Assembly (NCBI GenBank): GCA_025094145.1
Contig: JALLLS010000052.1
Location: 62,001 to 126,000, forward strand
Source: Spinellus fusiger
Lineage: Eukaryota > Mucoromycota > Mucoromycetes > Mucorales > Phycomycetaceae
Reading direction: 5' to 3'
Length of the DNA stretch: 64,000 nt
Under the pieces are notes generated by a model. It did no database searches and was not told the origin of the DNA. It saw only the letters and a program-made list of their open reading frames with translations. Shown piece after piece: positions 31,667-44,199 of this stretch; position 1 is the first letter of the stretch, and each line of letters opens with the position of its first letter. A program made the position numbers and the translations under genes.

Positions 31667-34600
31667 GCCGAATCGATCCATAGGAATGTAGAGTCCACCA
31701 TCACCCACGCATAAGAGTATAAGTTCATACAGATAGGTTATGCTGAAGTAGAGACCGTTTATGTTTTATTTATTTAAAGAAAGGAATAGACTATTAGGAG
31801 AATAGGAGTGTTTTATTTCTGATCACTAGATAGCTAGATGGCTAGATATCAATGCTGGTGATCCATGGTGCCAATTATTCTACATATAAAAAGCGAATGG
31901 ATCACTAAAGGCATAGTGTTCTCCTCCAGTAAAATAAAAACATAATAAATTAATAGCTCAAATGCCAAGATAGGGTAGACAGGGAGAATAATAAGAAAAG
32001 ACATTTAGCATAAACCCTGCGCATGGCTCAGTAGTACTATATAACAGATGTCTGTAGATTGTACAAGGAGACACCCTTTTTAAGAAGTATAAGACTAGAC
32101 ACAAGGGGCCCTTTTCTTCTTTTTTTACTGTTTATATTATCCTGAGAGATGTATTCTTACTGTTATTATGAATAAATATATACAAGCACTGCTACTAAGA
32201 AACAAGTACATTCTTTCAATTGTAATAAAAAATGATAGTAAGAGTTAATAGGGATTGAGTGAATGTGAGTGTATAAAACCTACCATTATAATACTATTTA
32301 TGATAAAAAGAAATCCATATAATACAAAGAAGAATAAAAAAATTCACTATACATAAACTCTAATGCAATGCAATCTAATCGTTTGTTCTAATGTTATCTT
32401 GAATAAAGTTATGATCTACACAATTTTGTGTTTATGACTATGCTATTGTTTATTATTTAATATGCAGTACTTGGTTATAGATCTTATAGCAGTTACAGTT
32501 GCCTTATTACCCCCCTATATGAATGTATCCATACATATCTGTATAACAAGAAAAAAAAAGAGTTAAGCATACTCCATACCATGATCTTGTTGATTTTTAC
32601 TTTAGTATTATAAAAGATAAAATATAATTCACCTGACATGCTGATATCTAATGACTATGCAGACACAAGTAGCCCCCGTGAAAAATATATACAGAATAGG
32701 GCAAGATAGGATAAATGATAGGCAAAGATAAAAAAAAGGGTCTTACAAATAAAGAAATATTATAAGCTATTAAGTCCAGTAAAGCAAGAAATATAAGATC
32801 TTTGAGAAGAAGACTTATTTAAGAAGAAGCACCTTTTATCTTATAATAGTCATATTTCATACTATTATTGAATTAGAACATAATAAAAGTTCAAATAGCC
32901 ATCTTTTATGTACTGCATTGTATAAGGAAATAGTTAAACTTTAGTGCTTAATCACTTTTATATCTATCTATATAGAACAAGCTGTCATTAATAGTAAGTG
33001 TTGGAGTGTGTTAACCATTTATATACTTCATGAATTCAAGGCACTTTGATGTTCATCAGTTCAACGTCAAAAAATCAATCTTCTAATCTTGTCTTGTGTT
33101 AAAATCATTTCTATTTATTAATGCTTTTTTAGTGATCAAAAAAGATTTCATAGATAGTCATTATCATTATCAAAGCAAGGTCATAGAAACACTCATGTGA
33201 AGATGTATCAAGACATACACTATAGTTATATACACATACTTAGCATAGTAGAAACAAAAGTCCATCTCTCTTATTAAAAAAAAAGGCAACAGCATGGAAC
33301 TCTTCAGGGAGAATAGTGATCAGCCTATCTTAACCTTGTCTTTATTTGAGATACTTTATCTATATTTCTAATTTATCAGTTAGCATGATATAGTATGCAA
33401 ATAAATAAATAAACAGGAATATTCTTACAACTCAAATGCTCTTATGACATATTGCCAAGAACAATAGACATCAATGGAATAAAGAGACAGCTATTGTTTT
33501 TTTTTATTCATATAACTTTCATCAATTTAACCATTTAGATATTTTGCTTTTATGTACCAGGCCACAGAGTCCTGGTGACGTTATATGATCAGATACTCAA
33601 CAGAAATCCAGTTTTTGTTTCTTGTTCTTTGTTTGGTCCTGTTAGAAATTAGCATTGTCATCTTATTCATACCAAGATCTAGACAAAAGCTAAATATAAG
33701 CAGCACAAATGCATGAAATGTACCACGAATGGGAAAGTACATTTATGATTCACTTGAAAAGTCTCATACTAATTTATTAAAGATGGGTAAATTTAAACTA
33801 TCTACTATAATAAATCAACTCAAAGTATCATCATTTCTATTTTCATATCATAAGTATTAGCTGAGATAGATATTGCCAAGTGATGATTTAATACTTCATC
33901 ATCAAGACATGTAGCAGCATTTATCAAGCATCCTCTTGAGTCAAGTTGTTCATGCCAACACCTCTTGAATGACTCATATTAAAATAAACCTAAAATACAC
34001 ATTAAAGAATAGAATATTATAAAAATTTCGATCATCAGTTCAGTCGGATTTTCTGACAATAGTCAGTATTTACAGTTTAATGGAATCAACCAATCAAGTA
34101 ATCTTTTTTTGTAACTATTATATGCCATTTGCCGTAAGCTAATTTTTGTCAGGGTGAAGTTACTCAGTCAACAGTTGCATATATTACAAACACTATTTTA
34201 TAAGTCTCCTATTAATATAAAATGAAAAGTTAATCGCTAGAATATCTCTACAACTACTGCATACGACATCAAAAGAGTTAATCGATGTAAATCTACTGAA
34301 ATATCAATTTGTAGACAGGAAATATTCAGAAATATAAAAATGTACGAGATTCGATTGTAGTCACATAAAAATAAATCTCGATCGTCATACCAAGAAAATG
34401 TCAATAGTCTGTATTCCTATTGACTGATTTATTTAATGAGGAGTTTAGGCCTTCTTAAGAATAACTGTCTCATATACTAATATAATATTTTTAATGATTC
34501 CTTAACAATGAAAAATCTAAAGAGTAAGGGAAAAATAGGCTGTATTATTTACAGATACCACTTAAGTATGTTGGCCATGGTACATTAAAAATCTATCTCG

Positions 34601-36012
34601 AACCTAATCTAAGGCTTTAAATAGAGAATAGAGAATATATATTCATCTATCCCTTCATTACCTATGAATATATTGGTTAAAATAGAATAAGTTTCCTCAG
34701 TGCCTATTACTGTAAGAGTATCTAAATGCAAGGATTCAAAATGGCAGTTATAATGGAATACACTAACACATTCTCTGCTGAGATCAAATAATGTATAATC
34801 TTGTTGGTTCTTCAATATGGTTGATTTACCTTTTTGGCATCTCTTATCCACTTTTTGTAGTTGCAAAAGATAGGTTTATGGTTTCTCCATAGGTATGTGT
34901 TTCAATGAGAAGTGTTAATGGTTCCATAAGGCATGAAATGACTTTTTAATATTAAAAATAAAATACCTTCATTTATTAGCCATTTTTCATGATTTATTCT
35001 AGTAAACTTTATGCTTATTTTGTTTTGAATTCAATAGTACAGCTGCTATTATCAAAATCCTTGTCTAAGAAATGAGACATTAATGAATTTCTCTTCATTA
35101 TTATACAGCTAAATTATATAGAAGCTAATAAAACCAACATGGATTTACAAGTTAAAGCTTACCTACATTATGATCTAGCAAAGATACGCATTTTTCAAAG
35201 AGATAGACAAGTGCTATTCTTGTATCACAAGATATCTCCTTTTTTTATACATACATCCAAGGTAACAGAAGTTTTTCAGGTATTTCAAATGGGTAGATGT
35301 AGCTTCACTATTGTTATTATCATGAACATTATATCTTGTAATTATTCTATACATCACTACAAATAGAATAAGAAATATATGTGCTACGAGGAATAAATAT
35401 TTTAAAATAACCTCCCCCTCTCATTGTGTAGGTAATAATTCAACTACTAGTGTTATTCAAAAGATCAATATTCTATCCTGTACTATGATCAGGGTATTCA
35501 AGCATTATTCCAAAATACGTGTTGCTTCAAATTCTCTTAGCCAAAATATGAATTTAAGAAGATTAGTTGAGAGGTGAGATACTAAGATAACCTTAGAGAG
35601 AACATAACGCAAGTGTCTTTTAGAAAAGATTTCAGGCTATGGTGAAAGTCAAAGATGGCCATGCCAAATACGAAGTATTTTTCTAGTAAGTTCATTTCTG
35701 TTTCACATCTTAGGTATACATAAGTGTCGCTTTATTTTTGAAAGTACAAGGCATCAAGAAACATAATCGATTAAAGAAACCCAATAGATTGAAAGTACTA
35801 CTTTTTTATTTTTTTATTTTATTTTATTTTTAAAAAAAAAAACCACTATAATTTTATCAATCTGAAAATCAATAGATACAAAGCATAGTAATATAACACC
35901 CTAGCTAAACCATCTAACCTTTTCACATATTCAATCTAATAGTTTGTATATCTCTTATCTTTACTCTAATATTGTACATAAGGAAAATGGAAGTGGTCTA
36001 ATAGTATAATAC
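31667..36012. other. Gene desert
   Basis: 4.3 kb of AT-rich sequence downstream of PCCB. Short ORFs (75-85 codons at 34609-34866 minus and 35139-35366 plus) have no recognisable motif and the composition of the surrounding noncoding DNA. No tRNA, no clear repeat; a T-rich/A-rich tract is at 35803-35841. Confidence 0.5.
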
Positions 36013-37366
36013 TACAGTGTCCGGCAAAAAAATAATAATTTATTTTATTTTCCGATAGGATTCTTTTTTGGGGCAATACTTATTCCTTGTAATAAAAACA
36101 TACATTAAACACACAGTAGAGACTTGAAAATTGGATGAAGTATAAAGAAGGTCAACAGGATATTATATACAAGTTTATTGGGTGGAAACACCAAATATTA
36201 AGGGTTTCCACCCTTGGCCTCTATCACAGCCCTACATCTCCGATGCATGCTGGAAATGAGGCTGTTGGTAACCTCCTTGGGGATCTTGTCCCATTTCTAG
36301 ACCAGGAGAGCCTTCAGATCCTGGAGGGTGCTTTCTGGGGTCATCCTCTTCCGAACTGTTCTGTCTAGTTCCTCCCAAAGATGCTTAATTGGGTTCAGGT
36401 CAGGGCTTTGAGAGGGCCATCCCTCCATAGCAACAATGCCCTCGTTTGCTTTTCATTTTCTAGTCTCCTTACTAGTATGGCAACTGGCATTGTCCTCTTG
36501 AAGAACATAGCCTACCACTGGATTCAGTGCCAAAAGACAAGCCAGCTCGGGGCAATAGGCCGTTTCTAAAATACTGGTGTATTTGGCACTATTGATGGAT
36601 CCCTACACCATAGCAAGTCTGCCAACACCTTCACTAGAAAAGGAAACCCACACCATCACCCCACTACCACCAGACTTCATGGTAGGCTTCACATTCCTTG
36701 GGAGCAGTCCCTCCTTCTTCCTGTGTACCACCCTGTTCCGATGGTTGTTGCTCATTAGCTGGTACTTGGACTCATCGGACCAGATGACTGTCTTCCAGTC
36801 TTCATCTGTCCAATGAAGGTAAGTCCTAGTCCAGGTAAGCCTCAACTTCTTATGTTTAATGATGAAAGAGGGTTTCTTAACCACCCTGAAAGAAGATAGG
36901 CCAATCTTCTTCATGATTTTTCTAAGTGCTCATCCACACTTTGGTGGTCATCTGCTTGTAAAGTTGATCTATTGTCTGAAATGAATCCCTTTCCATCTCG
37001 TATAAAAACTCTCTCTCGTCCTTCTACTTCAGAATAGGCTTGCACCCAGAGCTCTTCCCTGCTTTGAAACAGTCAGTTTCCCTGTATCTCTTCACAATGA
37101 GGCTGACAGCAGACCGACTGATGCCAAACATGGCTGCAATCTCCACTTGGCTGGTGCCATTTTGGGTGGCCTCTTGAACAATGAGTTGACGATTAAATTT
37201 GTTGATATTTTTCTTGTTTCCAATAGGCTTAGTGGTTTGTTCAGTGGTGTTAGACATAATAGATTTTATAGTGGAAAAATAAGAAATAAGGAATAAGCAA
37301 AAAAAAATTGAGCAAAATAGATATCGGAGAATGAAAAAGATTATATGGTTTCCACCGGACACTGTA
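36013..37366 (-). mobile_element. Tc1/mariner transposon (different family), decayed
   Basis: 1.35-kb element with ends tacagtgtccggcaaaaaaa (36013) and ccaccggacactgta (to 37366), flanked by TA. The minus strand encodes an N-terminal paired HTH (VEIAAMFGISRSAVSLIVKR, about 37090-37150), then WSDESKYQL with the first Asp, QEDNASCHTS with the second, and LNPIKHLW where the third acidic residue Glu is replaced by Lys (AAG). Frame breaks near 37020 and 36600. Inactive. The left half of its TIR is shared by common fungal and animal Tc1 elements with a cagtg...cggac end. Confidence 0.85.
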
Positions 37367-37368
37367 GT

Positions 37369-37677
37369 GATAGGACATGGCGAGATCTTTGGCCCAGTTT
37401 GTTAATACTGCTGCAAGCCATTGATCGAGCCACGTCTACTCGAGAATTTAAGGTAGAGCCATCAGCTGGTAGCTTGCTCATTGAGGCTGCTGATGGGTGT
37501 GTTGAGTGGGAACGCCAACGCCGCCATAGAGTTCAAAGACTCCTTCAGCAACAGACTCTGTATCCTCACCTCTTCCGATCTCACCTCTACCACCCATTCT
37601 TAACCCGTTTAGCAAAGCCAGAAGCTGCTAGTGTAGTTGCTGTATTTGTGTCCTCAGGATTGTCCGAGTTGCTCTAA
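37369..37677 (+). other. Unidentified GC-richer open frame next to the transposon end
   Basis: A frame open from inside the transposon TIR to 37677 with Arg/Leu/Ser-rich content (ERQRRHRVQRLLQQQ, RSHLYHPFLTRLAKPEA). Its base composition is visibly higher in G+C than the flanks. I do not recognise it. It may be a captured gene fragment, a piece of retroelement gag, or an exon of a broken gene; the reverse strand is not obviously better. Confidence 0.3.
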
Positions 37678-38008
37678 GTATCCCTCGTTGGATTTCGAAT
37701 CGCCACAGGATGACGGTTATCTTTTTGGTGTCCTGGTTTCCTTGCTGACTTTATGGCCTTTTTGGATGTCTATTCATAATTCTCATTTTACCATCATTTC
37801 CACTCATTTTCATTATTTTCCCCTCATTTCGAGGTTTTATATTCTCTTTTCTTTCTGTTTCCCATTCATTTGCATCATTTTTTTCACTTTTGTATTTGAA
37901 GTGTTTATATGTTTATTCTTATTTTTCCAAAAGTTATCATAGGGTGGCTGATATGCCCAATGCGCGAATAGCAAACCACACCCAAAAAATAAAAAATACT
38001 TTGAACTG
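37678..38008. other. Intergenic, T-rich
   Basis: About 330 bp of pyrimidine-rich sequence before the family-2 Fanzor fragment. Nothing recognisable. Confidence 0.4.
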
Positions 38009-38957
38009 TACTAGGCATTCTAATGTCTAGTAATGACAAAATCCAATAAGATACACCCTATATCACTTTTTAGATAGTTTACCAGTATCATGGGTTTCCG
38101 TCAGTTAGTCAGCCGAGACTTTAGTGATCACTGGGAAAGGAGAAGGAATGGAGATGAACCAGAAGGCTTGGGACCTTTTATCGGTCCTAGGTGTATATTT
38201 ATGTTTTATTTTGTTCTATCTACAAAAGTACTATGAGAGGGTGCCATTTTCCCTTGGAGACATTAGAATATGTCTAAAGTTCAATGTAGCAGCTAGATCA
38301 CGATTCCAAAGCCTCAATGTCTTGTCTTTCATACAATTTTGGTTTGAACACCTATTTGAAAGGAGAAAGATGAGTTTCTTTTTTGATATAAAATTAAGAA
38401 GAAATGACCTGGGAAGACCATGACATTTAACTTGGAGTATTTTTGTTCGTTGATAGGGCCTGGGGTTCTTGACATATTTAAATGTTTCCAAAAGTGAGAA
38501 CTTGCACTCAGGACATAGGCTTGATATTTTGAATTCATTGATAAGATAGAGTCTGAATCCATCCTTCTTCAACATCCTCCGCATGCCTTTTCCATTTATT
38601 GCCATCACTCTGGTAGGATTCGTAGATGAAGGACTTGCTATAGGTTTTTCATCAGTCTTCTATAAAAAGCAAATAAATGTAAGAACTCTAGGTTGATTCC
38701 ATAGGCATGTTGTATTTTGTTGACTGTGTAGCATTTCTAGTTCAAATAAAATAGATAGAAATACAATAATAAAGAGGAAATAAATAGTTTTTTTTATAAA
38801 TAATAATAATAATAATAATAATAATAAAGTGTTAGTTACTATTCATCATATGTTAATATGGTAGTGTCTTCAATGACTTAATGAATCCAAAGGTATTTGT
38901 TTAGTTAACGTAAGGTTCACTCTGCTCTTTTCTATTTAACTTCTTTGTCACTCTTCT
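38009..38957 (-). mobile_element. Fanzor-type element fragment, family 2, copy 2
   Basis: Second copy of the 17173-18116 sequence, in the same orientation. Contains the C-terminal coding region annotated at 38231-38659 and, farther upstream on the minus strand, noncoding sequence with a (taa)n tract at about 38799-38827. No N-terminal domain and no clear terminal inverted repeats are present, so this is a 5'-truncated or internally deleted copy. Confidence 0.75.
38231..38659 (-). pseudogene. C-terminal RuvC-II / zinc-finger / RuvC-III module of a Fanzor nuclease
   Basis: Two exons, 38409-38659 and 38231-38351, joined across a 57-nt intron (gtcatt...aatag). Joining restores the TnpB/Fanzor signature in correct order: KKDGFRLYLINEFKISSLC (RuvC-II Glu in NEF), CPEC, then CHGLPR followed by CSNQNC (second zinc knuckle), then LRLWNRDLAATLNFRHIL with the RuvC-III Asp. 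Unspliced, the intron would put 19 foreign residues inside the zinc finger. An upstream acceptor (tttatag) precedes the first exon. Everything N-terminal (including RuvC-I) is absent, so it is a gene remnant, but this module has no stop or frameshift. Family knowledge: Fanzors are RNA-guided DNA nucleases related to IS605/IS607 TnpB. Confidence 0.75.
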
Positions 38958-39557
38958 ATACTTCTATTCTACTCTAATGATTACTACACATAGAAGAACT
39001 TGGCTTTAATCAACACCAAAAGGCATACATTCTAACACAGGCTGTTGTACTCTTATACTATCTTTAAAAGGTCTATCTTGCACAACACTTGGTATATCTC
39101 TTTTCATTGTGTCTTGGTTGTGCTGTATAAAATTCAGACAACCTTGTTCAATTTTAGCATGCATGTCTACTCCATACTGACAAAAGGGCTTTCTAAATAG
39201 ATACAAGTGATTGAAGTCATTTATGTACATCAATCTGAAGCAATAGTGTTTTAGTGTGCCTATCTTGACATTTTGGTCATTGACTGAGCATTTATTTACA
39301 CTCTAACCTAATTGTCCTGTAGAAAGAAAGAAGTACTTAACTCATAGGACTGTATGAATGATTCATCTCACTCATTCTTTGCAGTAAACTCATTTCTTGG
39401 TCTTATCACAATGTCACTACTTTCTGTCTGATTTCTATCATTATTTGGACAATTGTAATGACCTTTATGCAAATAGCCATAATTACAACAGCTTATCTAT
39501 CTATTTTGAAGATGGTTCACACAAATAATGCTATTGGGTATATAATTAGGATAAACA
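38958..39557. other. Intergenic region
   Basis: 600 bp between the Fanzor fragment and the next transposon. A 75-codon minus-strand frame (39006-39233) has no known motif. Nothing else seen. Confidence 0.4.
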
Positions 39558-41206
39558 TACACTATCTTCACTTATTATTGTCGCACTTTTAGAGAAAAAT
39601 ATGTCGCATTAATAAATTAAAATATGTCGCATTAATAAATTAAAATTTGGCATAGTAAAAGATTTAAAGCTGGCGTATTCTAAGTACTTGAGGTTTTCTT
39701 ACATTTTACTTTTCTTAATAATAATAAAATGAATAACATTGTGCACGAAGACGGCCAATTAAATCTCTATAATGATGAGGGAATAGCCGTTACAGTAGTG
39801 GAGATGGAGGTAGACGAGGAGACGTACCCCATTGAGACGGTTACAAATTTCGGGATGTACCTTGACCTCAAACCACCCAAGAAGCCAGAAAGAAGAACTG
39901 TACAACAATCCGTAGACAGAGATGTCAATACGGAAGAGGATAACAGAGCTCCTGGTATCCACAGGCATTACAAAGATTCCGAAAAAGAGCAGTTGTTTGT
40001 ATTGATTTATGAAAGGGGTATGAGCGTCAGAGCTGCTGCGCTGAAACTTCAAATCCACCCACGCACTGCTCAGCGATGGTACTCAAACGATCAGCAGAAC
40101 CCTCAGACATTTATTGCCAGAAAAGAAGGTAGTGGAAGGCCAGTTGGTAGACCAGCACTACTTGACGATAGCCATAAAAGATTTTTGGTCGATTTATTGG
40201 ACGATCAGCCCTCTTTAGTCCTGGATCAAATGATAGAGAGTTTGAGAACGTCTTTTATTGATTTAGAGATATAGAAAACAGCTCTCTACAATTTTGTCAC
40301 CAAAAATTGTAAGATCAGTCTGAAAAGAACCCATTTTCATTCAGTTGATCGTAATAGTCCTGAAAAGATCAAGAATCAAAAGGAGTGGGTACAGAAATGG
40401 ATGGAGACAGACATGGACTACATGAGCAACTGTGTCTTTATAGATGAGGCGGCATTCCACATCAACATGAAGCGTACTTTTGCTTGGTCAAAATTAGGTA
40501 CTCGTGCAGTAGTAAAAGTACCAAGAACGAGGGCCAAAACAACAACTATTATGGGAGCAACATCTGCTCAAGGCCTTGTCAACATAAAAGTAAGACGGCC
40601 CCGAATGTTGCCTGTTTCAAAGAAGAGAAGAACTACTGGATCTGGTGGGCCTTCTCAAAAACAAAGCAAAGGCACTGTTACTGGCCACTATATCAATTTC
40701 TTGAGCGATACAATAGATGTCATAGACAATTTTCCAGATGTTTTCAAGGATAATTACTTGATTATGGACAACGCCCCCATCCACATGAATGAAGACATTA
40801 AAAGCTTTATTGAAGGCCGTGGGTACAAGTGTGTTTATCTTCCCCCTTACTCACCAGAGTTGAATCCCATTGAGCAATTCTGGTCTGTTTGCAAAAGCAA
40901 GTTAAAAAGAGAAAGACTCTTGGAAGAAGAAACTCTGTCATCTAGAATCGCCGATGCATCTAACCAAGTTCTTCTCGGTGACCTCAGAAGGTTTTGCAAA
41001 TACTCTGTCGATAGATTTGAGGATTGCTTACAAGAGAAGCCTCTTTAAAAATAAAACATTTATGTCGCATTTGTCGCATCCAACTTATACGCCATCTTTT
41101 AATTTATTAATGCGACAAGTTTTTTTCCACTTGTGCGCTAAGTTTTTTTTCCAAGTGCGACATATTTTTTTCCAAAAGTGCGACAATAATAAGTGAAAAT
41201 AGTGTA
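39558..41206 (+). mobile_element. IS630/Tc1-superfamily DNA transposon, nearly complete
   Basis: 1.65-kb element with good terminal inverted repeats: left tacactatcttcacttatta (39558) and right ending in its near-complement (…ataagtgaaaatagtgta, 41206), both next to TA. Subterminal regions carry repeated tgtcgcattaataaattaaa (twice in a row at 39602-39648) and at the right end several copies of gtgcg/cgcac motifs, which look like transposase-binding iterons. Encodes one transposase frame (39729-41048) with a single stop. The best preserved transposon in the window. Confidence 0.9.
39729..41048 (+). pseudogene. DDE transposase with one in-frame stop
   Basis: One frame from ATG 39729 to stop 41046-41048 (about 440 codons) interrupted only by a TAG at 40272-40274; the reading frame is the same on both sides. 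N-terminal half has an HTH (MSVRAAALKLQIHPRTAQRW) and a basic GSGRPVGRPALL linker. The catalytic half has CVFIDEAAFH (first Asp), IMDNAPIH (second Asp) and SPELNPIEQFW (Glu), i.e. a complete DDE triad of the IS630/Tc1 (DDE_3) type. Either inactivated very recently or expressed as two parts. Confidence 0.88.
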
Positions 41207-41226
41207 CTTGTTCAAGAAAGTGTGAA

Positions 41227-42563
41227 TACAGCCACACTCAACTGAATTTAATCATTTTTAAGATAAATATCTGGACGAAATAGATAGGATATTTTCAACA
41301 TTAAATGAAACACTTCACAATTGATCTATAAGCATTAAACTTAAGCTCAACAAAGCCTAATATCTTTAATTATTAAAAAAAAAAGTACAGTTAATATTTT
41401 GTATGGCCTTCTTTGGCATCAATGACTGCTTGATACCTATCTGTCATACTTTGAATTTATTGTTGTGCAAGTTCAATACCAACTCTTTCCCACTCTTCTG
41501 CAATTAGAGCCTTCAAACTTTCTACATTGGTAATATATACCCTTTCCTCAATTTATCTTTCCAGGGCTCACTAGACGTGTTCAGTTAGATTCGAGTCAGG
41601 AATTTGTGTGAGCTATTAATCAAAGCTCTAAATTTAATGTCTCCTTTCCACTATGCTGTATAGCCATTTGTATGGCAGATAGCCTCATCTTCTTGGAATA
41701 TGAAGTCTATATCCTCTTTCTTATTCAATTCAATGAACCATAGCAGAAAATTTCCTGCCAAAATGTTGACATATACGTCCTGATTTACAGTGCCATCAAT
41801 AAAGACCAAAGACCCAAATCCACCAACCCAGAAACAGCTCCAGATCATTATGCTGCCTTCCCCCTCATTTGGTTGTAGGTATGATATGAGCAGCCTTATA
41901 CCTCTCTCCTATCTTTCGAATCACTCTGGTTCTTCCCTGGTAACCCTCTACTTCAAACCGTGACTCATCAGACCATACGACGCGTCTCCAGTCCTCAGGA
42001 GTCCAATTGACCCGTTCCTTCGCTCAAAAAAATCTTTTCTTCATCTTTTCTTCAGACAACCTTGGTTTGTGTACTGTGAAGTAGGAACCAAACCCAACCT
42101 GGTATATGTATTTGATGAATGTTGCTCTGCAGATGATTATCTCATGTGCCTTGAGTTCCAAATCTATGAAGTTATAGTAGCCAAATGGGTTGCCTCTTAG
42201 AATAGCCTCAATTCGTCTGAGGTCTCTCTCGTTAAGTTTTTTTGGTGCACCATAACCATACTTTGGTAGAGGTGTACCATTAGTCTTGATTCTACTAATA
42301 ATATTCTGTACATTAGACTTGTTAATGCCAAGGACCTTTGAAATGCTACCCATGGAGTAATTTTCTTTTTCAAGCCAATAAACACCCGATTACCCTCTTT
42401 CTTCAAGCTTATTATAAACTCTAGAGTTTTTTAGTTGAAGACTCTGCGTTTGACATTTGAGATTGTTTAGTGGAATGTGATTCTGTGGTAAAAAAGAAGA
42501 TGAATCATGTTTAAAAATGTATAAATTATGGGCTCGTACCCTTTCTAATGTTGTGTGACTGTA
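41227..42563 (-). mobile_element. Tc1/mariner transposon, copy 2 of the 1-1097 family, decayed
   Basis: Minus-strand element. Right end atacagtcacacaacattag (complement of 42541-42563) and degenerate left end tacagccacactcaactgaa at 41227. Transposase pieces: SISKVLGINKSNVQNIISRI (HTH), IIICRATFIKYIYQVGFGSY, WSDESRFEVEGYQG (first Asp present), QEDEAICHTNGYTA (second block). The C-terminal third is rearranged. Several stops. Lies only 20 bp from the preceding transposon. Confidence 0.85.
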
Positions 42564-44199
42564 TGAACATCAGTTGTAAGCATGAGCGATAGAGATTCAT
42601 TGTATGATCTTATGATCTAAGTTCTGAGCTTCTAAGCTATAACGCTAATGCAAGCACCCAAAAAAATACAAAATGCTGTGAAGTAGATAGTATGATTTCA
42701 AATTCTGATTATTCATATCTATTTAATTATTTTCCCAATAGATTTGGTTTTATTAATTCCACAGGCAAAAGAATGAGTCTTCATTAGATATAGAAAATTT
42801 ATTATGTATTAAAAAAGATAGTTTTATTAGAAATTCTGGTTAGTATTATTTATAGTCAATTTCATCAAATGTTAAAGGCATAGTATTTCTGTCTCATGCT
42901 ATCAATGAAAATAATAGCTAGTTTTTTTTTAGCTATCTTTTCATTTTATTACAAGGGAGACCTCCAGCTGCAGTTTTTTTATGTACAGATTGTTATATTA
43001 TTATAAAAAAAATATTTAAAAATGAGCACAGAAGCGCTCGATTAGATATAGATACACACTTTGGTATGAATGCTAAGGTTATATTCTTAGATATAGTACT
43101 CAGCCTCAGGGTTCAGGTATGAAAAATAGCGAGGCTCGGAGTAATATATTCTTTCAAAGATACTTATGTTCCTTTCGGAGTCTATATTATCTTAATGCAA
43201 ATATATGGACCATCTTTACTGTATTACTGTACTAAAACAGCCCTGTAACCTGCCTGTAACGCCATTAAACTTCTTTATATAGATCTATTGAATTTACAGG
43301 GAATCAGTATTCAACTTAATTAGCATGAAAATAATGTCGCCATTCATCATAAGCTCACATTGCGATATTATATTCACCAATAAAATTCCGCTGACTATAG
43401 GTCTAATTAAAGTACTTTTACACATATTGAGGTCAAGTTATTGTGTGATCCTTAATGATGAAAGAATTGAGAATGAGGTTGAATAAGCACAATTTTTTTT
43501 ACCAATGTAGCTATCTAATAAATTCACGAAAAAAGGGGCTACTGTCATCTTAATGAGTATCTTTGGTTGGTGAGAATCGTGTTTAATTTTCATTACAATG
43601 GCTCTATCATCTCTATCAATTCTTTTTCTCTTTTTAGACTCTTTAGTTAAATGTCTAAAGAGTCATTACTATAGTCATGGTTATTTATGCCAATTAATGG
43701 ATGATGAAATGTCTAATACATGGCAAGTGCCATTTATTTAACAAGTTACTTAGTGACCGTTGTAAAAAAGAAACACATACTTCTACTATAAGTCTCTTTA
43801 CTCATAAAAGGTCTTTGAGAGCACTTACATATTCATAGATAAATAAGAGACCAGTAAAGAATGTTAATAAAAAAACAACAGCTCTATTTGCATGCTTATT
43901 AACTAAAGATAAAACCCATAATTTTAAACTTACCATAAATTTGTTCTGGTCAGTCTATAACCAGGAGATTTTTCGGGTCTTTAAAGGTGCACAGTATTAC
44001 CTGTTACGTAATAATATTTTGCCCTTTTATGGAGCTGTGTTTAAAATCAAAGGTTTGCAAGTATCTAAATTTCTATTTCTTTGTCGTAAGACTGCTTTCC
44101 AAAAATGGATGTTTCGTCATTTGTGTCCCTGAGCAACTAAAAAAGAAAATGACGAAAGGTAGTAGTGATGCGTGAGCAACACAGAATACTACAAAGCAT
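42564..44199. other. AT-rich intergenic region
   Basis: 1.6 kb with only short frames without motifs. A pair of agactctttag/ctaaagagtc inverted sequences is at about 43637-43665. No gene supported. Confidence 0.5.

Noticed and set aside
31667..36012. Small genes at 34609-34866 and 35139-35366
   Set aside because: No motifs, no splice-linked exons and composition like the surrounding noncoding DNA.
36201..37362. A functional Tc1 transposase gene
   Set aside because: Frame breaks near 37020 and 36600 and the Glu-to-Lys change exclude activity.
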